64,000 bases of DNA from contig NZ_QJSX01000001.1 in assembly GCF_003217515.1 (NCBI RefSeq), positions 124,001 through 188,000 on the forward strand, read 5' to 3'. The notes beneath the pieces were generated by a model. That model made no database searches and was not told the DNA's origin. It worked only from the letters and a program-made list of their open reading frames with translations. Position numbers and translations under genes: made by a program. Every line of letters starts with the position of its first letter. The stretch's first letter is position 1. This document shows positions 41,327-50,436 of this stretch, piece after piece. This DNA is from Deinococcus yavapaiensis KR-236 (GTDB lineage Bacteria > Deinococcota > Deinococci > Deinococcales > Deinococcaceae).

Positions 41327-42643
41327 GTGGCTGACAGCAAGTTGCCGAGCGCCTTCCTGGCACGCGTGGAAGGCCAGCTCGGCGACGACTTCGCGGCATT
41401 CTGCGCCGCCCTGGAACGAGGAGAACGCGCGGCGGGCCTCCGCGTCAATCCTCTCAAATCCGCGCGGTTGCCTTTCGGCGCCCTGGACGCCGTGCCGTGG
41501 GAACCCAGCGGCTTCTACGTCCCGCCCGACGTGCGCCCCGGCGCTCACCCGCTGCACTGGGCGGGCGCCTACTACGTTCAGGAACCGAGCGCGATGGCGG
41601 TCGCACGAATCGTGGATCCGGCGCCGGGAGAGCGGGTCCTCGACCTCGCGGCGGCGCCCGGCGGCAAGACGACGCACCTCGCCGCCCTCATGAACGGCGC
41701 AGGCCTCGTCGTCGCGAACGAGGTGACGCCTTCGAGGGTCGGCAAGCTTTTGGAAAACGTCGAACGGTGGGGCGTGCCGATCGTCGTGACCAACGAGAGC
41801 GTCGAGAAGCTCGCGCGCGCATGGCCCGAAGGCTTCGACCGCGTCCTGCTCGACGCTCCGTGCAGCGGCGAAGGCATGTTCCGCAAAGACGACGAGGCCG
41901 TCCGCACGTGGACACCCAGAAGGCCAGCGCAACTCGCTTCCTTGCAACGCGACCTCTTGAGAAGCGCCGCCGAGCTCGTGCGCTCTGGAGGCGTGCTCGT
42001 GTACTCGACGTGCACCTTCTCGCGAGAAGAAAACGAGGGCGTGATCGAGGACTTCTTGAAGCGCCACGTCGGCTGGAAACTCGAGGACGCCGCCCTGCAC
42101 TCCGACTTCGACGTCGTGATGGGCGCGGCCGTGAGGTTGTGGCCGCACCGCGTTCGAGGCGAAGGCCACTTCGTCGCGAAGCTCAGAGCGCCTGGAAACG
42201 AGGACGCCGAACGTCACGCGGGCGATCTTCAAGCGGCGAGCCGAGCGGTTCGGCGAACGTGGGACGCCTTCGCGAGCCAGCACGGAACGAGCGACGTTCC
42301 CGGCACGATCATCGAGCGAAGCGGCCACTTGTACGCCGTGAGCGAGGACGCCCCCGACTTCACCGGCGTGAAAGTTCGCGCGCCCGGCTTGTACCTCGGC
42401 GAAGTCAAAGGCGAGCGCTTCCTTCCGGCGCGCGCCCTCGCCCAATGGCACGCCCTCGCAGCGACGAGCACCCTTTCCTTCGACGCCGACGTCCACCGCA
42501 CCGTCCTGTCCTCGCTCGACCGAGGCGAAGCGGTGAGCTTCGACGCGCCCGAGGGCTGGCACGTGGCGACCGTGCAAGACCTAGGGCTCACGTGGGTGCA
42601 GTCGAAGAAGGGCGCGCTCCGACCTACGAAAGCGCGGTGGTAG
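41327..42643 (+). CDS. RsmF/RsmB-type rRNA cytosine-C5 methyltransferase
   Basis: 438 aa. SAM-binding VLDLAAAPGGKTTHLA, catalytic-loop DAPCSGEG (motif IV Cys) and STCTFSREENE (motif VI Cys, nucleophile) mark a NOL1/NOP2/Sun-family RNA m5C methyltransferase. The N-terminal RNA-binding part and C-terminal PUA-like extension fit RsmF, which in Thermus modifies several 16S cytosines. The GTG start follows serS by 9 nt. Its end overlaps the convergent aminopeptidase gene by 20 nt. Confidence 0.88.
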   Translation: MADSKLPSAFLARVEGQLGDDFAAFCAALERGERAAGLRVNPLKSARLPFGALDAVPWEPSGFYVPPDVRPGAHPLHWAGAYYVQEPSAMAVARIVDPAPGERVLDLAAAPGGKTTHLAALMNGAGLVVANEVTPSRVGKLLENVERWGVPIVVTNESVEKLARAWPEGFDRVLLDAPCSGEGMFRKDDEAVRTWTPRRPAQLASLQRDLLRSAAELVRSGGVLVYSTCTFSREENEGVIEDFLKRHVGWKLEDAALHSDFDVVMGAAVRLWPHRVRGEGHFVAKLRAPGNEDAERHAGDLQAASRAVRRTWDAFASQHGTSDVPGTIIERSGHLYAVSEDAPDFTGVKVRAPGLYLGEVKGERFLPARALAQWHALAATSTLSFDADVHRTVLSSLDRGEAVSFDAPEGWHVATVQDLGLTWVQSKKGALRPTKARW

Positions 42644-43988
42644 GCGCCACGAGTTCGACCAAGGTCATCACGCCGTACCCCGTTCCGCCGCTCGGACCGA
42701 GGTCGTGCTCGCCCTCGGCGAACGCGCAGCCCGCGATGTCGAGGTGCGCCCAAGGCTTCGTGACGAACTCTCGCAAGAAGAGCGCCGCCTTGATGGCGCC
42801 GCCGCTGGGCTTGAGATCGGAATTCTTGAGGTCGGCGGGCCCTTTCTTGTAACCCTTGAGGTACGCCGAGTGTAGCGGCATCGGCCACATGCCTTCGTCG
42901 GCGCGGGCGGCGGCTTCCCGCAACTCGAACTCCACGGCGGCGTCGGACGTGAAGAGAGCCGCGAGGTCGTCGCCGAGCGCGACGACTTTCGCGCCCGTGA
43001 GCGTGGCGAGATCCACCACGAGGTCCGCGCCTTCGTCGCACGCGATCGTGAGGGCGTCGGCGAGCGTGAGCCGACCCTCGGCGTCCGTGTTCGTCACCTC
43101 GACCGTTTTGCCGTTCGCCGCGCGGAAGACGTCACCGGGCCGCATGGCCGCTCCGGAGATGGCGTTGTCGCAGGCGGGCAGATAAGCGCGCACCTCCACG
43201 TCGGGCTTCAGCAGGGCGAGAGCGCGCATCGCGCCGAGCACGGCCGCGCCGCCGCCCATGTCGCACTTCATGGTCGCCATTCCGGCAGACGTCTTGATGC
43301 TGTAACCGCCCGTGTCGAACATGACGCTCTTGCCGACGAGCGCGATCACGCGCGTGGCATGTTGCGGTTTGTACGTCAACTGGATGAACTGCGGCTCGTG
43401 CGCGCTTCCCTCGTTCACGGCGAGGAACAAGCGCATGCCGCGCACCTCGCACTCGGCCCTGCCCCACACTTCGAGCTCCAAGCCGAACTCGTCGGCGAGC
43501 TTGTGGGCTTCGCGCGTGAAGTCCTTCGGGGTGAGATCGTTCAAGGGGCGGTTGACGAGGTCGCGCGCGAGGTTCACGCCGCTCGCGACGGCCACGATTC
43601 GCTCGGCGAGCTCGTCCGTGAGGCCGCCGACGCTCACGGACGAGAGGACGGGGGCATCGTCCGACTTGAACTTCGTGAAGCGGTACGCGCCGAGCGTCAC
43701 GCCGATGGCGAAGGCAGGCGCGAACTCCGGGTTGAATTCGTCGGTACTCACCGAGGTCGCGCGCACGTCCTTGGCGAGGCGCGCGATCTTCACGCCGAGC
43801 GCCCGGGCCGCCGAAACGTCGAGAGGCGGCAACGCCAGGGCGACGTCGCGCGATTCACCTCGCACCAGCGTCACCTCCCCGTCTTTGAGGGTCGTCGCGA
43901 CGCGCGCGGCGGCAGGGTCGAGAGAGGCGTCTTCCGTGACGAGCGTCAGGTGCAAGTCCGCCGGAGCGGAATCACTTCGAAGTTGCAT
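42624..43988 (-). CDS. pepA: Leucyl aminopeptidase, M17 family
   Basis: 454 aa cytosolic di-zinc aminopeptidase. Active-site blocks are VGKSVMFDTGGYSIK (Lys and Asp), KCDMGGGAAVLGAM and NTDAEGRLTLADAL (the M17 signature). It removes N-terminal residues from peptides and recycles amino acids. TAAGGT lies 6 nt before the ATG. Its last 20 nt overlap the RsmF-like gene on the other strand. Confidence 0.93.
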   Translation of the reverse strand: MQLRSDSAPADLHLTLVTEDASLDPAAARVATTLKDGEVTLVRGESRDVALALPPLDVSAARALGVKIARLAKDVRATSVSTDEFNPEFAPAFAIGVTLGAYRFTKFKSDDAPVLSSVSVGGLTDELAERIVAVASGVNLARDLVNRPLNDLTPKDFTREAHKLADEFGLELEVWGRAECEVRGMRLFLAVNEGSAHEPQFIQLTYKPQHATRVIALVGKSVMFDTGGYSIKTSAGMATMKCDMGGGAAVLGAMRALALLKPDVEVRAYLPACDNAISGAAMRPGDVFRAANGKTVEVTNTDAEGRLTLADALTIACDEGADLVVDLATLTGAKVVALGDDLAALFTSDAAVEFELREAAARADEGMWPMPLHSAYLKGYKKGPADLKNSDLKPSGGAIKAALFLREFVTKPWAHLDIAGCAFAEGEHDLGPSGGTGYGVMTLVELVAPTTALS

Positions 43989-43994
43989 GGCGTG

Positions 43995-44000
43995 ACCTTA
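43995..44000 (-). promoter_or_regulatory. -10 box of pepA, leaderless type
   Basis: TAAGGT on the minus strand, 6 nt before the ATG at 43988. Confidence 0.45.
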
Positions 44001-44044
44001 CCACGACCGAGCCCGGCTTCTGTCTTCATCGGCCCCGACGGCGT

Positions 44045-44070
44045 CGGCCGACCGCGTGGCGAGTCGGCCG
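44045..44070. terminator. Hairpin after the Cof-type HAD gene
   Basis: 8-bp stem CGGCCGAC/GTCGGCCG with a 10-nt loop, 15 nt past the HAD stop. No T-run. Confidence 0.35.
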
Positions 44071-44085
44071 TCTCTCGTGAACGCC

Positions 44086-44871
44086 TCAATCCGCCGCCGC
44101 GTCCGCCAATTCCCGCGAGAGGTCGTCCACGTAGCTTTCCAGCCATCCCGGCAGCCCGAGCGCCGAGCAACTCACGCGGTGCGTCGCGTGATCTGCGAGG
44201 CATTCGTGGCTGCCGACTTGCACGGCGACCGAGGCGACCTTGAACATCGCCAAGTCGTTGTCGGAGTCTCCGAAGACGACGGTGTGCGCCATGTCGACGC
44301 CGAAGTGCGCGGCGATTTCGGCGAGCGCGGTGCCCTTGTCCGCCCCGTCGGGCGTGACGGTGATGAAGCTCTCGTAAGGCGCGAGACCGCCCGTGAGATT
44401 GACGCCGCCGACGGCGAGAATCGCGTCCTCGAAGCGCCTCGCCTTCTCCAGCGTGAAGCTCATCTGCGAAATCGGCGTGGTCCCGACCTCGTCGATGTGC
44501 TTCATCGCGCGGCCTTGCAGCCACGCGGGTTGGATGCCGTCGGTGTCCCGCACGAAGATCGTGTCGTCCGAGTAAGCCCAAAGACGCGCCTCGGGAGGCA
44601 AGGCCGCGTTCACGCTTCGCACCTGCTCGGGCGTGAGGGCGTGGCGAGCGATCTCCGTCTCCCCCACTTGCACGACGCCGCCGTTGCTCGTGGCGATCGC
44701 GTCAGGCTGAATGCCCTCCAAGACGTCCTCGGGCACCCGAGCTCGTCCCGTGATCACGGCGATCTTGCAGCCGTGCTCCTTGAGTTTGGAGATGACGTCG
44801 GCGCTTCGGCGCGGCACCGTCTTGTCGTGGTCGAGGAGAGTTCCGTCGAGGTCGAAGGCGATCAAGCGCAT
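44086..44871 (-). CDS. Cof-type HAD phosphatase
   Basis: 261 aa, HAD subfamily IIB. Motif I FDLDGTLL, motif II AVITGRA, Lys in TPDGADKGTAL and motif IV FGDSDNDLAMF are all present, with the alpha/beta cap between motifs II and III. It probably dephosphorylates sugar phosphates or flavin-type substrates. I chose the ATG at 44871, 7 nt after a CAAAAT box. Upstream in-frame starts extend into non-coding sequence. Confidence 0.87.
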   Translation of the reverse strand: MRLIAFDLDGTLLDHDKTVPRRSADVISKLKEHGCKIAVITGRARVPEDVLEGIQPDAIATSNGGVVQVGETEIARHALTPEQVRSVNAALPPEARLWAYSDDTIFVRDTDGIQPAWLQGRAMKHIDEVGTTPISQMSFTLEKARRFEDAILAVGGVNLTGGLAPYESFITVTPDGADKGTALAEIAAHFGVDMAHTVVFGDSDNDLAMFKVASVAVQVGSHECLADHATHRVSCSALGLPGWLESYVDDLSRELADAAAD

Positions 44872-44961
44872 GGCTGCGATTTTGACACGTGTGGTGTCCC
44901 CCGAGGGTGACAAGCCTACCCCTCTGCTCGTCGTTCGCGGGCGTCGAGGATCAAGCGGCGA

Positions 44962-45765
44962 TCAAAGAGGCGCGTTGTCCTCGAAGTTCGGCGGTCGCTT
45001 CTCGCGCAGGCTCGCCAAGCCTTCCTTGACGTCGGGACCGGTGAAGCCGAGGAATTCGAGGGCGAGGCTCGCGTCGAACGTCGGGCCCATCATCCGAAGC
45101 CAGTTGTTGAGGGCGTACTTCGTCCAGCGAACGGCGGTCGGCGAGCTTCGCGCGAGCTTGCGGGCGACGTCGAAGGCGCGCTCGACGAGGTCGGCGTCGT
45201 CGACGCACAGGCTCACGAGCCCGATCCGTTCGGCTTCCTCGCCGCCGAGAGGTTCGTTGAGCAGCAGGTAGTACTTCGCCTTGTTCAAGCCGCACAGCAA
45301 CGGCCATATGATGGCGGCGTGATCTCCGGCGGCGACGCCGAGGCGGGTGTGCCCGTCGAGAATGCGCGCCGACTTGGCGGCGATCGAGACGTCGGCGAGC
45401 AGGGCGACGGCGAGTCCCGCTCCCACGCACGGACCGTGAATGGCGCTCACGATCGGCTTCGAGCAGTTGACGACGTTGTACACGAGGTCGCGCGCTTCCT
45501 TCCACACCCTCGTGAGGGTGTGGAAGTCGCTCGCCATGCTTTCGATGAGCTCGAAGTCGCCGCCGCTGGAAAAGCCGCGTCCTTCGCCGCGAATCACCAC
45601 GGCTTTCACCGTGTCGGACGCGTCGATGTCGCGCCACACGTACGCGAGTTCGCGGTGCGTCTTGTGATCGGCGGAGTTGAGGGTCTTGTCGTTGCGCAAC
45701 ACGATTTCTAGGACGCCGTCGCCGTGCAAGGTGAGGTGCAGCGTCTCGAACGCGGAAAGGTTCAT
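44962..45765 (-). CDS. Enoyl-CoA hydratase/isomerase family protein
   Basis: 267 aa crotonase-fold protein. The CoA/oxyanion-hole segments are VVIRGEGRGFSSGGDFEL and IHGPCVGAGLAVALLADV. One of the two usual catalytic glutamates is replaced (HTRLGVAAGDHAA region), so the activity may not be classical hydration. It should act on acyl-CoA in the cytoplasm. It follows the FAD oxidoreductase by 17 nt, but a TACCCT box lies 6 nt before the ATG. Confidence 0.85.
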   Translation of the reverse strand: MNLSAFETLHLTLHGDGVLEIVLRNDKTLNSADHKTHRELAYVWRDIDASDTVKAVVIRGEGRGFSSGGDFELIESMASDFHTLTRVWKEARDLVYNVVNCSKPIVSAIHGPCVGAGLAVALLADVSIAAKSARILDGHTRLGVAAGDHAAIIWPLLCGLNKAKYYLLLNEPLGGEEAERIGLVSLCVDDADLVERAFDVARKLARSSPTAVRWTKYALNNWLRMMGPTFDASLALEFLGFTGPDVKEGLASLREKRPPNFEDNAPL

Positions 45766-45771
45766 GCCTTC

Positions 45772-45777
45772 AGGGTA
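45772..45777 (-). promoter_or_regulatory. -10 box of enoyl-CoA hydratase gene, leaderless type
   Basis: TACCCT on the minus strand, 6 nt before the ATG at 45765. Confidence 0.4.
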
Positions 45778-45782
45778 GCGTC

Positions 45783-47546
45783 TCAAGCGGGACGGTCGGG
45801 TTGCAGGGCCTGCCAGCGCAACAGGGCGGCGCGACCTCGATCCAGACGCGGTTGATTCGCGGCGAACTGCACTCTCGGACCGCTCGGGGCGAGGGCGCGC
45901 AGCGCGTCGAGGGCGGCGACGGAGCTTAGGGGCGTCCCCTTGCCGAAGCGTCCCTTGAGGGCGTCGACGGCGTCGCGCGCCTTTTGCGACTTCACGCCCG
46001 CCGCGTGCTCGAGATCGGCGAGAAAGTCGCGCGGATCTTGCGGCTCGGACAAGTGCAGGCAGCCCTGGTAGTAGTAGGGAGTCGTGAACAAGGAGCGGCG
46101 CAGGAGTTCGACGGCCGCGTCGTAGTTCGAGTGCCGCTCGTCGTCGCAGCGAGGACGGGAGACGCGTTGCACGTCGATGAGGCCCGAGCGCCGCGCTGCG
46201 CTTCGCACGTCGTTCACCGCGCCGGGATCGGCGAGCAGCGACGGAAAGTCGAGGCGGCGGGTCCGGGCGGCCTTGACTGCCAAACCCGCCGCCTCCCCGA
46301 GGTTCATCTGCAAGGGGGCCACGCGCGCGGAGAACGCGGCGGCGGCATCGAAGCTCGCCGCTTGCGACACCACGAGGACGTTTCGCAAGTTGTTCGGCAC
46401 GAGGGTCGAGAACGGCACCTCGTACGGAGCGGGCTCACCGAGAAGGTAGGGCGTCTCGAAGGGAAGGTACGCTTGACCGTCGAGAGGGTAGCCGCCCAGG
46501 GCGACGCCGTCGGGAAAGGTGCGCCCGTACAAGACGTCGTCGGCGTGCAGCCGCGTCACGCCGACGAGGTGACGGCTTTCGCGGACATACAGCTCGGGAG
46601 CGACACCCGCCATCCGCGACTGCGCGAACACGTTCGGCAAGGACTTCTTGAGGTACGTCACGACGCGCCTCGCCTCGTCCTGCCCTTCACGCCACGCTCG
46701 CTGTCTCGACGCGGCGCTCGTTCCGTCCACGCCGAAGATCAGCAGGGCGTTCACGAGAAGGCTGCCGTCGTCTTGCCGCGCCGCGTTGAAGCCGCGCAAG
46801 CGAAAGCGCGTGGGATCGCTGGCGCGGTATCCCTTCGCGGTGGGCCACAGGCCCACGATCGAGCGCCCGAAGACGCCCGCGCCGTTGCCGAGTTCCTTGT
46901 GCTCGCGCGCGAGTTCCGCCTTCAGGGCGTCGAAGTCCACGTTCGACACTTTGAAGACGAGGGTGCTCGCCATTTGCGCGTCGTCGATGTGGGTGTCGCC
47001 GCGTCCGACAGTGAAGTTCGCGCCAGCTTGCGCGGCGAACTCGGCGGTGTCGGTCGCGTCCACGAAGTACGGCGCGGAGGCCGTCCAAAAGGCGACCGGT
47101 CCCGCGAAAGTCGCGGTGCTCACCGTTCCGTCCTCCTTGTCGAGGTTCGCGAGGCGGGTGTTGAACGTCACGTTCACGGTGCCGGGCAGCATCGCGTCGA
47201 GCGTGCGCTGCGCGACGGAAAGGTCGAAGGAGTTGTCGTGGCCGAGCTCGCGGTAGAACTTGCGAAAGAGCCCGCCTTGCAAGACGCTGCCCGTCCCGTC
47301 GGTCGTGACGTCGAGCGTCGCGAGCCAGCTGCGTGTCAGCACGCCTCCGAGGCCCGGTCCGGGCTCGACGAGCAGCACGTTCAACCCTTCACGAGCGGCG
47401 GCGGCGGCGGTCGTGACGCCTTGAGGAGTGCCGCCGTACACGACGAGGTCGTACTTCGCGGACGCGGCGTCCGCCCCCGACACGGCGAGCGTGACGGCGA
47501 GAACGGCGAGTCGAAGGCGGGCGGGAAACGAAGACGAGTACCTCAT
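45783..47546 (-). CDS. Exported FAD-dependent oxidoreductase
   Basis: 587 aa. A signal peptide (about 1-27, ending SGADAASA) precedes a Rossmann FAD motif YDLVVYGGTPQGVTTAAAAA. This fits the FAD_oxidored (PF12831-like) family, whose members are often annotated as xanthan lyase or secreted FAD enzymes. Substrate unknown. The start ATG has only TATAAC at 11 nt as a weak -10. It lies between an exported hydrolase and an enoyl-CoA hydratase. No clear pathway links them. Confidence 0.8.
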   Translation of the reverse strand: MRYSSSFPARLRLAVLAVTLAVSGADAASAKYDLVVYGGTPQGVTTAAAAAREGLNVLLVEPGPGLGGVLTRSWLATLDVTTDGTGSVLQGGLFRKFYRELGHDNSFDLSVAQRTLDAMLPGTVNVTFNTRLANLDKEDGTVSTATFAGPVAFWTASAPYFVDATDTAEFAAQAGANFTVGRGDTHIDDAQMASTLVFKVSNVDFDALKAELAREHKELGNGAGVFGRSIVGLWPTAKGYRASDPTRFRLRGFNAARQDDGSLLVNALLIFGVDGTSAASRQRAWREGQDEARRVVTYLKKSLPNVFAQSRMAGVAPELYVRESRHLVGVTRLHADDVLYGRTFPDGVALGGYPLDGQAYLPFETPYLLGEPAPYEVPFSTLVPNNLRNVLVVSQAASFDAAAAFSARVAPLQMNLGEAAGLAVKAARTRRLDFPSLLADPGAVNDVRSAARRSGLIDVQRVSRPRCDDERHSNYDAAVELLRRSLFTTPYYYQGCLHLSEPQDPRDFLADLEHAAGVKSQKARDAVDALKGRFGKGTPLSSVAALDALRALAPSGPRVQFAANQPRLDRGRAALLRWQALQPDRPA

Positions 47547-47636
47547 GCGCGACGAGCGTTATAGCGTGTTCTCGACGTGGAGCGTGTCACGAAGTCACGG
47601 TGTGGCGCCGCCGTGAGGAGACCGGACGAGCGTGAG

Positions 47637-47666
47637 AGAGGGCGGGCGCTTTGGCGCCCGCCCTCT
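47637..47666 (-). terminator. Terminator after the exported alpha/beta hydrolase
   Basis: Perfect 13-bp stem AGAGGGCGGGCGC and complement with a 4-nt loop, 12 nt past the hydrolase stop. Confidence 0.65.
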
Positions 47667-47678
47667 TCGCGCCGAGGT

Positions 47679-48956
47679 TTATCGCGCGCCGAAGAAGTCG
47701 CTGTCCTGCGGTTTCGCGCCGCTCTCCACCCAGGCGCGCAGTTGCGACCAAGCGTTCAGGTGCTGCTCGGGCGTGAACTCGCAGTGACGAGGTTGCAGCG
47801 CGTTGACGGTCGGGACGATTTGCTGCGCGAGGTTGGCGAGGTTGCCGGCCGCCGTGACCGTCTGACGGTAGGCGAGTTCGTGCGCGACGGGCACGAGCGG
47901 GTCGACGGAGTTGTGAACGGAGAGCACCTTCGTCTTGAAGGCGCCTTTGGGGGTGTACCAGTCTTCGAGGCGGGTCTTGGCGGCGGCGTTCGCGTCGAAG
48001 CGCTCGACGCCCGCGTTGAGCCCCGTACGGACCGCTTCGGGCAACGCCGCGCCGTACGTCTTGCCGTTGTTGCCGTAGCCGTTGCCGCCCGTCGTTTGAA
48101 AGAGGTCGGCGAGGCCGTAGGCGGCGCCTCCGAGCGCCGTCGCGAAGGACACGGGATCGGCGGCGAACGCGGTCGAAGCGGCGATCGCCCCGACGAGATT
48201 GCGCGCCGTGGCGTCGCCTCCGGCGGCGTCCGTGAAGAGGGCGCGAACCGAAGCCACGACGGCCTGCTCGGTGAAGGCCGAGTTCGGGGTGAAGATGGCG
48301 CCCGCGCCCGGCAGGGCGTACTTCGTGCCCTTCGTGAAAGAGTCGTAGACGACGCGGAAGTCCGTGAGGTACTCGGTTTCTCGCGACCATCCGCCGACGA
48401 CTCCGCACAGCGGCAGCGCGCCGACGAACTCGTTGGGGTAGAGCTCCACGAGACCCACGACGATGTTGCCGCCCATGGAGTGCCCGATGGTGTACGCTTT
48501 GCGCGCGCCGACGCGGTCGAGGAAGCGCTTGAGCGCGATCGTGCGCTGGATGCCGCTTTGCACGGCGTAGCCGGTCTTGTCGTACACGGACGTGGCGACG
48601 GCGAAGCCTTGCGAGACGATCGTGTCGACGACCGGCCCGAGCGAGGTCAGCGTCGCGTTGGGATCGGGCTCCGTTTGATCGGGGCGGACGTAGCCGTGGC
48701 TGTACAGGACCGACGTGCCGTTCCAGTCGCGCGGAATACGCGCGGCGAAGCGAGCGCCGTTCAAGATGCCCGAAACTTGCAAGGTGCCGTTGGCGGCCGT
48801 CGCGAAGTTCAAGTTCTCGACGCCGCCGAGGCGCGCGGCGAGTTGGATCGCTCCTTGAGCGCCTCGCCCGACCGAGGTGGAGTTGTCGGCGGTCGTGGAC
48901 GACTGGGCGGTGGCGGGAGCGAGAAGCAGGGCGGCGGTCAGCAGGACTTTACGCAT
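47679..48956 (-). CDS. Exported alpha/beta hydrolase
   Basis: 425 aa with a signal peptide (MRKVLLTAALLLAPATAQS). The nucleophile elbow IGHSMGGNIV, the oxyanion turn LYSHGYV and the His near LQPRHCEFTPE complete a plausible catalytic triad. The length and the prolyl/tannase-like arrangement suggest an esterase or peptidase, not a simple lipase. The ATG at 48956 has AAAGG 6-7 nt upstream. The in-frame extension to 49046 is non-coding. Ends in a strong hairpin. Confidence 0.85.
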   Translation of the reverse strand: MRKVLLTAALLLAPATAQSSTTADNSTSVGRGAQGAIQLAARLGGVENLNFATAANGTLQVSGILNGARFAARIPRDWNGTSVLYSHGYVRPDQTEPDPNATLTSLGPVVDTIVSQGFAVATSVYDKTGYAVQSGIQRTIALKRFLDRVGARKAYTIGHSMGGNIVVGLVELYPNEFVGALPLCGVVGGWSRETEYLTDFRVVYDSFTKGTKYALPGAGAIFTPNSAFTEQAVVASVRALFTDAAGGDATARNLVGAIAASTAFAADPVSFATALGGAAYGLADLFQTTGGNGYGNNGKTYGAALPEAVRTGLNAGVERFDANAAAKTRLEDWYTPKGAFKTKVLSVHNSVDPLVPVAHELAYRQTVTAAGNLANLAQQIVPTVNALQPRHCEFTPEQHLNAWSQLRAWVESGAKPQDSDFFGAR

Positions 48957-49012
48957 TCGAAGCCTTTCCGGGCGAACGCCCGTTCGAGTTGAAGTGTCGA
49001 GCTCACTGTAGC

Positions 49013-50362
49013 TCACATTCGAGACAGGCGGTCCATGAACTCGCACGCGAAGCGAACTCCCGCGCCGAAGTCGGCGACGCGAACGTTCTCGTTGGGGGCG
49101 TGCACGCGACCGCCGAGGTTGCCGATTCCGGCCGCGACGACGGGCACGCCCACGTGCTCCACGAACGGATGCATGGGGCCGCTTCCGCCCGACGACGGAT
49201 GCAAGACGGGCTCTTGGCCGTGAACTTCGCGCGCCACGTCGACGGCGAGACGCACGAAGGGGTGCGAGAGGTCCGAGCGCGAGGGGTGCTCGTGCGATTC
49301 GAGTTCGACGATCTCGATGTCGTCCAGCCCTCGCGCGTCGAGGTGGGCTCGCAACAACGCCACGATCTTCTCGGGATCCTGGTTCGGCACGAGGCGGAAG
49401 TCGAGCTTCGCGAAGCCGTAGGCGGGCAGCACGGTCTTCGAGCCTTGTCCCTCGTAGCCTCCGTGAACGCCGTTGATGTTGAGGACGGGCTCCAGCGCGA
49501 GGCGACGGTAGAATTCCGCGCCACTCGCGCCGCCCAGGAAGCCTTGGATGCCGTACGTCTCCTCGAGGCTGGCGCTCTCGTCGGGAATGGTGGCGACCGC
49601 GTCGAGGTCGGCTTGCGACGCAGAACGTACGTCGTCGTAAAAGCCGGGAATGGTGACGCGGCCCGAGTCGTCGCGCAAGCTGGCGAGGGCCTTGGAGAGG
49701 CGGTAGAGGGGATTGTCCACGACGGCGCCGAACTGAGAGTGAAGGTCGGACTCGGCCACGCGGCAGCGCAGCTCAAGGCAGGTGATGCCTTTGAGGCCCG
49801 CGTACAAGACGGGCCTTCCAGCAGGGTCGATCGAGCCGAATTCCCACCAGCAGCCGTCGGCGGTCAGTTCCGAGGCATGGTCGCGCACGAAGTCGGCCAA
49901 CGAGGGACTGCCGACTTCCTCCTCGCCTTCGATGAGCCACTTCACCTTCAGGGGCAACGTGCCGCCATGACGCGCTTTGAGGGCGCGCAACCCGGCGAGG
50001 CGCGAAATCAACTCGCCCTTGTCGTCGGAAGCGCCGCGTCCGTAGAGACGACCGTCGCGCTCGGTCAGTTCGAAGGGCGGCGAGTCCCAAAGCTCGCTCG
50101 GCGTTTCGGGCTGCACGTCGTAGTGGTTGTAGATCAGCAGGGTACGCGGTCCCTCGCCCGCCTCGGCGAGCAGAACCGGCGCGACTTTTCCGTCGTAGCG
50201 GCGCACGGTGAAGCCCTCGGCTTCCAGCAGACGCGTCACGGCGTCGGCCGTTTCGGGCAGCATGCGGCCTTGGGCGCTCACGGACTCCAAGCGGACGAGG
50301 GTGGCGAGGTCACGCCGGCCGCCCTCCACGAACGAGGTGAAATCGAATTGTTCGGTCGTCAC
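49013..50362 (-). CDS. M20-family metallopeptidase (dipeptidase)
   Basis: 449 aa di-zinc peptidase of the M20/CNDP type. Zinc ligands and base lie in YNHYDVQPE, RGASDDKGE, EGEEEVGSPS, and the C-terminal His in GSGPMHPFVEH. The lid/dimerisation domain is at about 190-330. It cleaves dipeptides or N-acyl amino acids in the cytoplasm. GTG start with TAAGCT 6 nt upstream. Confidence 0.92.
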   Translation of the reverse strand: MTTEQFDFTSFVEGGRRDLATLVRLESVSAQGRMLPETADAVTRLLEAEGFTVRRYDGKVAPVLLAEAGEGPRTLLIYNHYDVQPETPSELWDSPPFELTERDGRLYGRGASDDKGELISRLAGLRALKARHGGTLPLKVKWLIEGEEEVGSPSLADFVRDHASELTADGCWWEFGSIDPAGRPVLYAGLKGITCLELRCRVAESDLHSQFGAVVDNPLYRLSKALASLRDDSGRVTIPGFYDDVRSASQADLDAVATIPDESASLEETYGIQGFLGGASGAEFYRRLALEPVLNINGVHGGYEGQGSKTVLPAYGFAKLDFRLVPNQDPEKIVALLRAHLDARGLDDIEIVELESHEHPSRSDLSHPFVRLAVDVAREVHGQEPVLHPSSGGSGPMHPFVEHVGVPVVAAGIGNLGGRVHAPNENVRVADFGAGVRFACEFMDRLSRM

Positions 50363-50368
50363 GCGCCG

Positions 50369-50374
50369 AGCTTA
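50369..50374 (-). promoter_or_regulatory. -10 box of the M20 peptidase gene, leaderless type
   Basis: TAAGCT on the minus strand, 6 nt before the GTG at 50362. Confidence 0.45.
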
Positions 50375-50423
50375 CCGCAATCGGCGAGGAAGACAAGCCG
50401 CGCGAGCCGGGCGCGCGGTTTGT

Positions 50424-50429
50424 TAGACT
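50424..50429 (+). promoter_or_regulatory. -10 box of tyrA, leaderless type
   Basis: TAGACT, 7 nt before the ATG at 50437. No ribosome site. Confidence 0.5.
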
Positions 50430-50436
50430 TCCCCGC

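Noticed and set aside
40145..42577. Long minus-strand open frame (about 810 codons) opposite serS and the RsmF-like gene
   Set aside because: Composition is His/Arg/Val-rich without motifs, and both plus-strand genes are certain. Long antisense frames are common at this G+C content.
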